A stretch of DNA of 8,156 nucleotides from Candidatus Neomicrothrix sp. UBA2110 (GTDB lineage: Bacteria > Actinomycetota > Acidimicrobiia > Acidimicrobiales > Poriferisodalaceae): NCBI GenBank assembly GCA_002331465.1, contig DCYM01000250.1, forward strand, positions 1,210-9,365, read 5' to 3'. The notes under the pieces were generated by a model. The model saw nothing but the letters and a program-made list of their open reading frames with translations. It ran no database searches and was not told where the DNA came from. This document shows positions 6,048 through 8,156 of the stretch, in pieces; positions within the stretch are counted from its first letter, which is position 1; every line of letters begins with the position of its first letter. The position numbers and the translations under genes are program-made.

Positions 6048-6054
6048 GTCGATC

Positions 6055-6450
6055 ATGACAACCGTTCATTCATCAGCTTCGGCGTCAGCCGCGTTGGAAA
6101 AGTTCAATATCAAAAACTCGACTGCCATTCAGGTCGGCGATTTGTACCTGTTCAGCGGCATGACCGCCATCGATTTGAACACGTTCGAAGTAAGCAATGG
6201 CGACCTAGCAACCCAAGCCCGTATTACTTTAGAAAACTTTGGTTTAATTCTCGAAGATTTTGGTCTCTCCCTCGATCATGTTGTGAAGGTCAACGCCCAA
6301 CTCACCAATGTTGACGACTTCGCTTTGTGGAACGAGGTATTCCTCGACGTGTTCGAGTCACCGTATCCATGTCGGACCACAGTGGGAGCGCCGCTGGTGG
6401 TCGGAGACATTGAAGTTGAAATCACGGCCGCGGCGACCCCCCGCCGTTAA
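6055..6450 (+). CDS. RidA-family (YjgF/YER057c/UK114) imine/enamine deaminase
   Basis: This 131-residue, probably trimeric cytosolic protein has normal RidA length. It has the family blocks LFSGMTAID (32-40), a central GDLATQARITLENFGLIL region and LDHVVKVNAQLTN (73-85). The end is PCRTTVG...GDIEVEITAAA. R107 and E122 match the spacing of the catalytic Arg105 and Glu120 of E. coli RidA, so it is likely active. RidA proteins hydrolyse reactive imines and enamines to ketones plus ammonia; relatives in catabolic clusters act on pathway imines. The ATG at 6055 gives the normal length. An in-frame GTG at 6013 would add 14 residues and lie inside the inverted repeat, so it is less likely. It is the first gene of a unit with the reductive dehalogenase, 45 bp downstream, and is divergent from VOC copy 2. 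Confidence 0.92.
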   Translation: MTTVHSSASASAALEKFNIKNSTAIQVGDLYLFSGMTAIDLNTFEVSNGDLATQARITLENFGLILEDFGLSLDHVVKVNAQLTNVDDFALWNEVFLDVFESPYPCRTTVGAPLVVGDIEVEITAAATPRR

Positions 6451-6495
6451 AGATCTATCAGTTGTCGTGAATGAGTAACTTCACTTCGGGGGACC

Positions 6496-8156
6496 ATGCG
6501 ACTTTTTAGTAATAAGCGACGACCAGTTCATCTAGGACCACATTGCGCGGAACGGCTTCCCCGTCTCGCTCCCGACGCGCATCTCGACCGGTGGCCCAGG
6601 TTGACTCCGGGTCTACCCCGCGAAAAGTCAACTCCCGGCCCACAATCAGTAATGAACGGCTTAGCACGGTACCAAGCGCTGTTCGACGCTGCGCGCCGAG
6701 GAGAACCTGCCCCGGAGCGGGCACCTATTCCCGGTGGGCCTGATGATGTTTCGGCGAACCTCACCGCCGGCTGCTATTTCCTTGACGCCGACGCCGCCGC
6801 TACCTGTCTCGTACCCAGCGATGCATGGTTCAGCAACTCAACTACCGAAATGGCCACCCATCGTTGGGCTGTGGTCGTGCTCATCGATTTTGCCCACGGC
6901 GTCGAATCGGGCCGCCCCGGCGACGATTGGCTAGTGGGGAGTCAACAAGCGGCCGCAGATCTGAGGGCCGCAGAGCTAGCAGTGATCACCGCTGGATACA
7001 TTCGCAATCTGGGATACGACGCCACTGCGCACACTGCCCAGGCCAGTGACCTGAATTTAGGACGTGTTGCTTTACAAGCTGGTCTCGTGGAAATCTCCGA
7101 CGATGAGCTCCGTAACCCTTGGTCGAAACGCGGCTTCGGAATCGGAGTAGTGACTACTGACCTTGAGGCGACACCGCAGGGCCCGTTGGCCCCCCGTTCT
7201 TGGGGCGATCGCATTCGCTCCCACGGGCCACTGTGGTGGTTAGGGTTCGGCGGCACCAGGCCCGGGTGGGGCAGGCTGCGAGGCGAGCACCGTCCTCTGC
7301 ACATGGGTAGTTACCCCATGGAACGCATCCAGCGAGTTGACGCCGCAACCACTTTAGTAATCGATGAGGAGATCCCGAGAGTGCCCCAACGGGCAAGTTT
7401 CTTTGACCGTCCCATACATGGAGACTTGGGGACCAAGTTTGTCGAGGATCGCAAAGTCTTCGCTACCAAAACCCCGTCCGCGCGGGCTTACGTGTCGATG
7501 ATCCGTTCTATGGTCCCGCACCAAGACGGGCCAGTCGCCACGGACCTGGCCCAGGGCACTGAAGATCCCAACGTCAACGCGTCAGCTGTCAAGGCACTTG
7601 CCCATTTTCTCGGTGGGGACATGGTCGGAATCTGCCCGGTTCCTCGATATGCGTGGTATTCGCACGACGCTGATGGCGAACCGATCGAGCCCTACCACCA
7701 AAATGCGATAGTCATCCTTCTTGATCAAGGCTACGAAACCATGGAGGGCGCCTCAGGTGACGACTGGATTTCGGGTGCTCAGTCAATGCGGGCTTACATG
7801 AGAGGCGCCGAGATAGCAGGTGTCATTGCCGAGCACCTACGGGGCCTCGGCTGGTCAGCCCGCAGTCAGACCAATGCCCTCTCACACGTCCTTCACATAC
7901 CGCTAGTGCTCAATGCTGGTCTCGGAGAGTTGAGTCGAATCGGTGAGTTGGTCTTGAACCCATTCGTTGGCCCCCGGTTCAAGTCAGTAGTGGTCACGAC
8001 TGACATGCCTGTGACCCCCGACCGTCACATCGACTTCGGCCTCCAGGATTTCTGCCAAAAGTGCACCAAGTGCGCCCGAGAGTGCCCTTGCGGCGCGATC
8101 AGCTTCGGGGACAAGGTCATGTTTAACGGTTATGAGATGTGGAAACCGGACGCAGA
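6496..8156 (+). CDS. rdhA: Cobalamin/iron-sulfur reductive dehalogenase, cytoplasmic type (3' end missing)
   Basis: The frame is open from ATG 6496 to the right edge (553 codons, no stop). An in-frame TGA at 6472-6474 makes 6496 the first possible ATG; GGGGGA lies just upstream. Residues 520-530 carry C-x2-C-x2-C-x3-C-P, the first 4Fe-4S motif of RdhA, in FCQKCTKCARECP. Before it come LGGDMVGICP (372-381), AGLGELSR (474-481) and VVVTTDMPV (498-506), which mark the B12-binding fold shared with QueG and RdhA. Residues about 122-230 repeat this fold in degenerate form (GDDW, RAAELA, VVTTD). No twin-arginine signal is present, so it should act in the cytosol. This resembles the catabolic, oxygen-tolerant type (NpRdhA, BhbA) that removes halogen from aromatics, not the membrane-linked respiratory type. 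The second iron-sulfur motif and any fused reductase domain lie beyond the window. It follows the RidA gene. Confidence 0.88.
   Translation, partial: MRLFSNKRRPVHLGPHCAERLPRLAPDAHLDRWPRLTPGLPREKSTPGPQSVMNGLARYQALFDAARRGEPAPERAPIPGGPDDVSANLTAGCYFLDADAAATCLVPSDAWFSNSTTEMATHRWAVVVLIDFAHGVESGRPGDDWLVGSQQAAADLRAAELAVITAGYIRNLGYDATAHTAQASDLNLGRVALQAGLVEISDDELRNPWSKRGFGIGVVTTDLEATPQGPLAPRSWGDRIRSHGPLWWLGFGGTRPGWGRLRGEHRPLHMGSYPMERIQRVDAATTLVIDEEIPRVPQRASFFDRPIHGDLGTKFVEDRKVFATKTPSARAYVSMIRSMVPHQDGPVATDLAQGTEDPNVNASAVKALAHFLGGDMVGICPVPRYAWYSHDADGEPIEPYHQNAIVILLDQGYETMEGASGDDWISGAQSMRAYMRGAEIAGVIAEHLRGLGWSARSQTNALSHVLHIPLVLNAGLGELSRIGELVLNPFVGPRFKSVVVTTDMPVTPDRHIDFGLQDFCQKCTKCARECPCGAISFGDKVMFNGYEMWKPDA

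Larger units (their letters stand above)
5934..6054. promoter_or_regulatory. Divergent control region between VOC copy 2 and the RidA gene
   Basis: This 121-bp gap must contain promoters for the VOC/small subunit/amidase unit (minus) and the RidA/RdhA unit (plus). It contains the long imperfect inverted repeat described separately, a CACGTG palindrome at 6010-6015, and three CACTC copies starting at 5954, 5962 and 5976. AAGGTGA at 5938-5944 is the ribosome site of the minus-strand gene. A regulator bound here could control both units, so amidase and dehalogenase may be co-regulated. No confident -35/-10 pair was found. Confidence 0.45.

Noticed and set aside
6013..6054. Longer N-terminus for RidA from GTG 6013
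   Set aside because: It would add residues absent from the normal RidA length and lies inside the inverted repeat.
6506..7396. Several 66-120 codon open frames on both strands
   Set aside because: All overlap the dehalogenase frame, which is open from 6496 to the right edge and has recognisable motifs. The others are Arg/Pro/Ser-rich shadows.
1..8156. CRISPR array, tRNA, rRNA, insertion sequence or attachment site
   Set aside because: No regularly spaced repeats, no cloverleaf-like GGTTCGA contexts with matching arms, no transposase frames and no terminal repeats were seen.

Overview
The window reads as chromosomal or accessory catabolic DNA of a free-living, oxygen-using bacterium. GC is moderate: single 60-base lines counted by eye run from about 43% to 72%. 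Starts include ATG, GTG and probably TTG, and most genes have a purine-rich Shine-Dalgarno. The gene families fit a marine or soil actinobacterium (Acidimicrobiia-like), a SAR202-type Chloroflexota or an alphaproteobacterium. No rRNA or other marker is present, so the lineage is a guess.

Layout, left to right. Bases 1-96 are the C-terminal tail of a membrane protein. 231-1211 (+) is a TauD/TfdA-type 2-oxoglutarate/Fe(II) dioxygenase. 2880-1328 (-) is a two-gene unit: a VOC (glyoxalase/bleomycin-resistance fold) protein, then an isopenicillin-N-synthase-like 2OG/Fe(II) oxygenase. 3071-3697 (+) is a PhnZ/TmpB-like HD-domain protein, divergent from the first VOC gene. 5933-3743 (-) is a three-gene unit: a second VOC protein, an AtzG/GatC-like small subunit, and an amidase-signature hydrolase whose start overlaps the small subunit's stop. 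6055-6450 (+) is a RidA-family protein, divergent from the second VOC gene. It is followed after 45 bp by a large CDS from 6496 that runs off the right edge. This is a cobalamin/iron-sulfur reductive dehalogenase (RdhA), identified here by direct translation. It has no Tat signal, carries two copies of the B12-binding-type fold, and keeps its first 4Fe-4S motif just before the window ends.

How the genes may work together (inference). Three different non-haem iron oxygenase families, two VOC proteins, an AtzE/AtzG-like amidase pair, an imine/enamine deaminase and a cytoplasmic reductive dehalogenase look like a peripheral degradation island for small organic molecules. Halogenated and amide- or imine-containing substrates are plausible, possibly with an organophosphonate branch (2OG oxygenase plus HD oxygenase, as in PhnY/PhnZ and TmpA/TmpB). 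The two VOC proteins resemble each other, and each heads a minus-strand unit facing a plus-strand unit across a short divergent control region. One of these regions holds an unusual long inverted repeat. The substrate cannot be read from the sequence. No insertion sequence, tRNA, CRISPR array or convincing rho-independent terminator was found, and no gene-free gap exceeds 300 bp.
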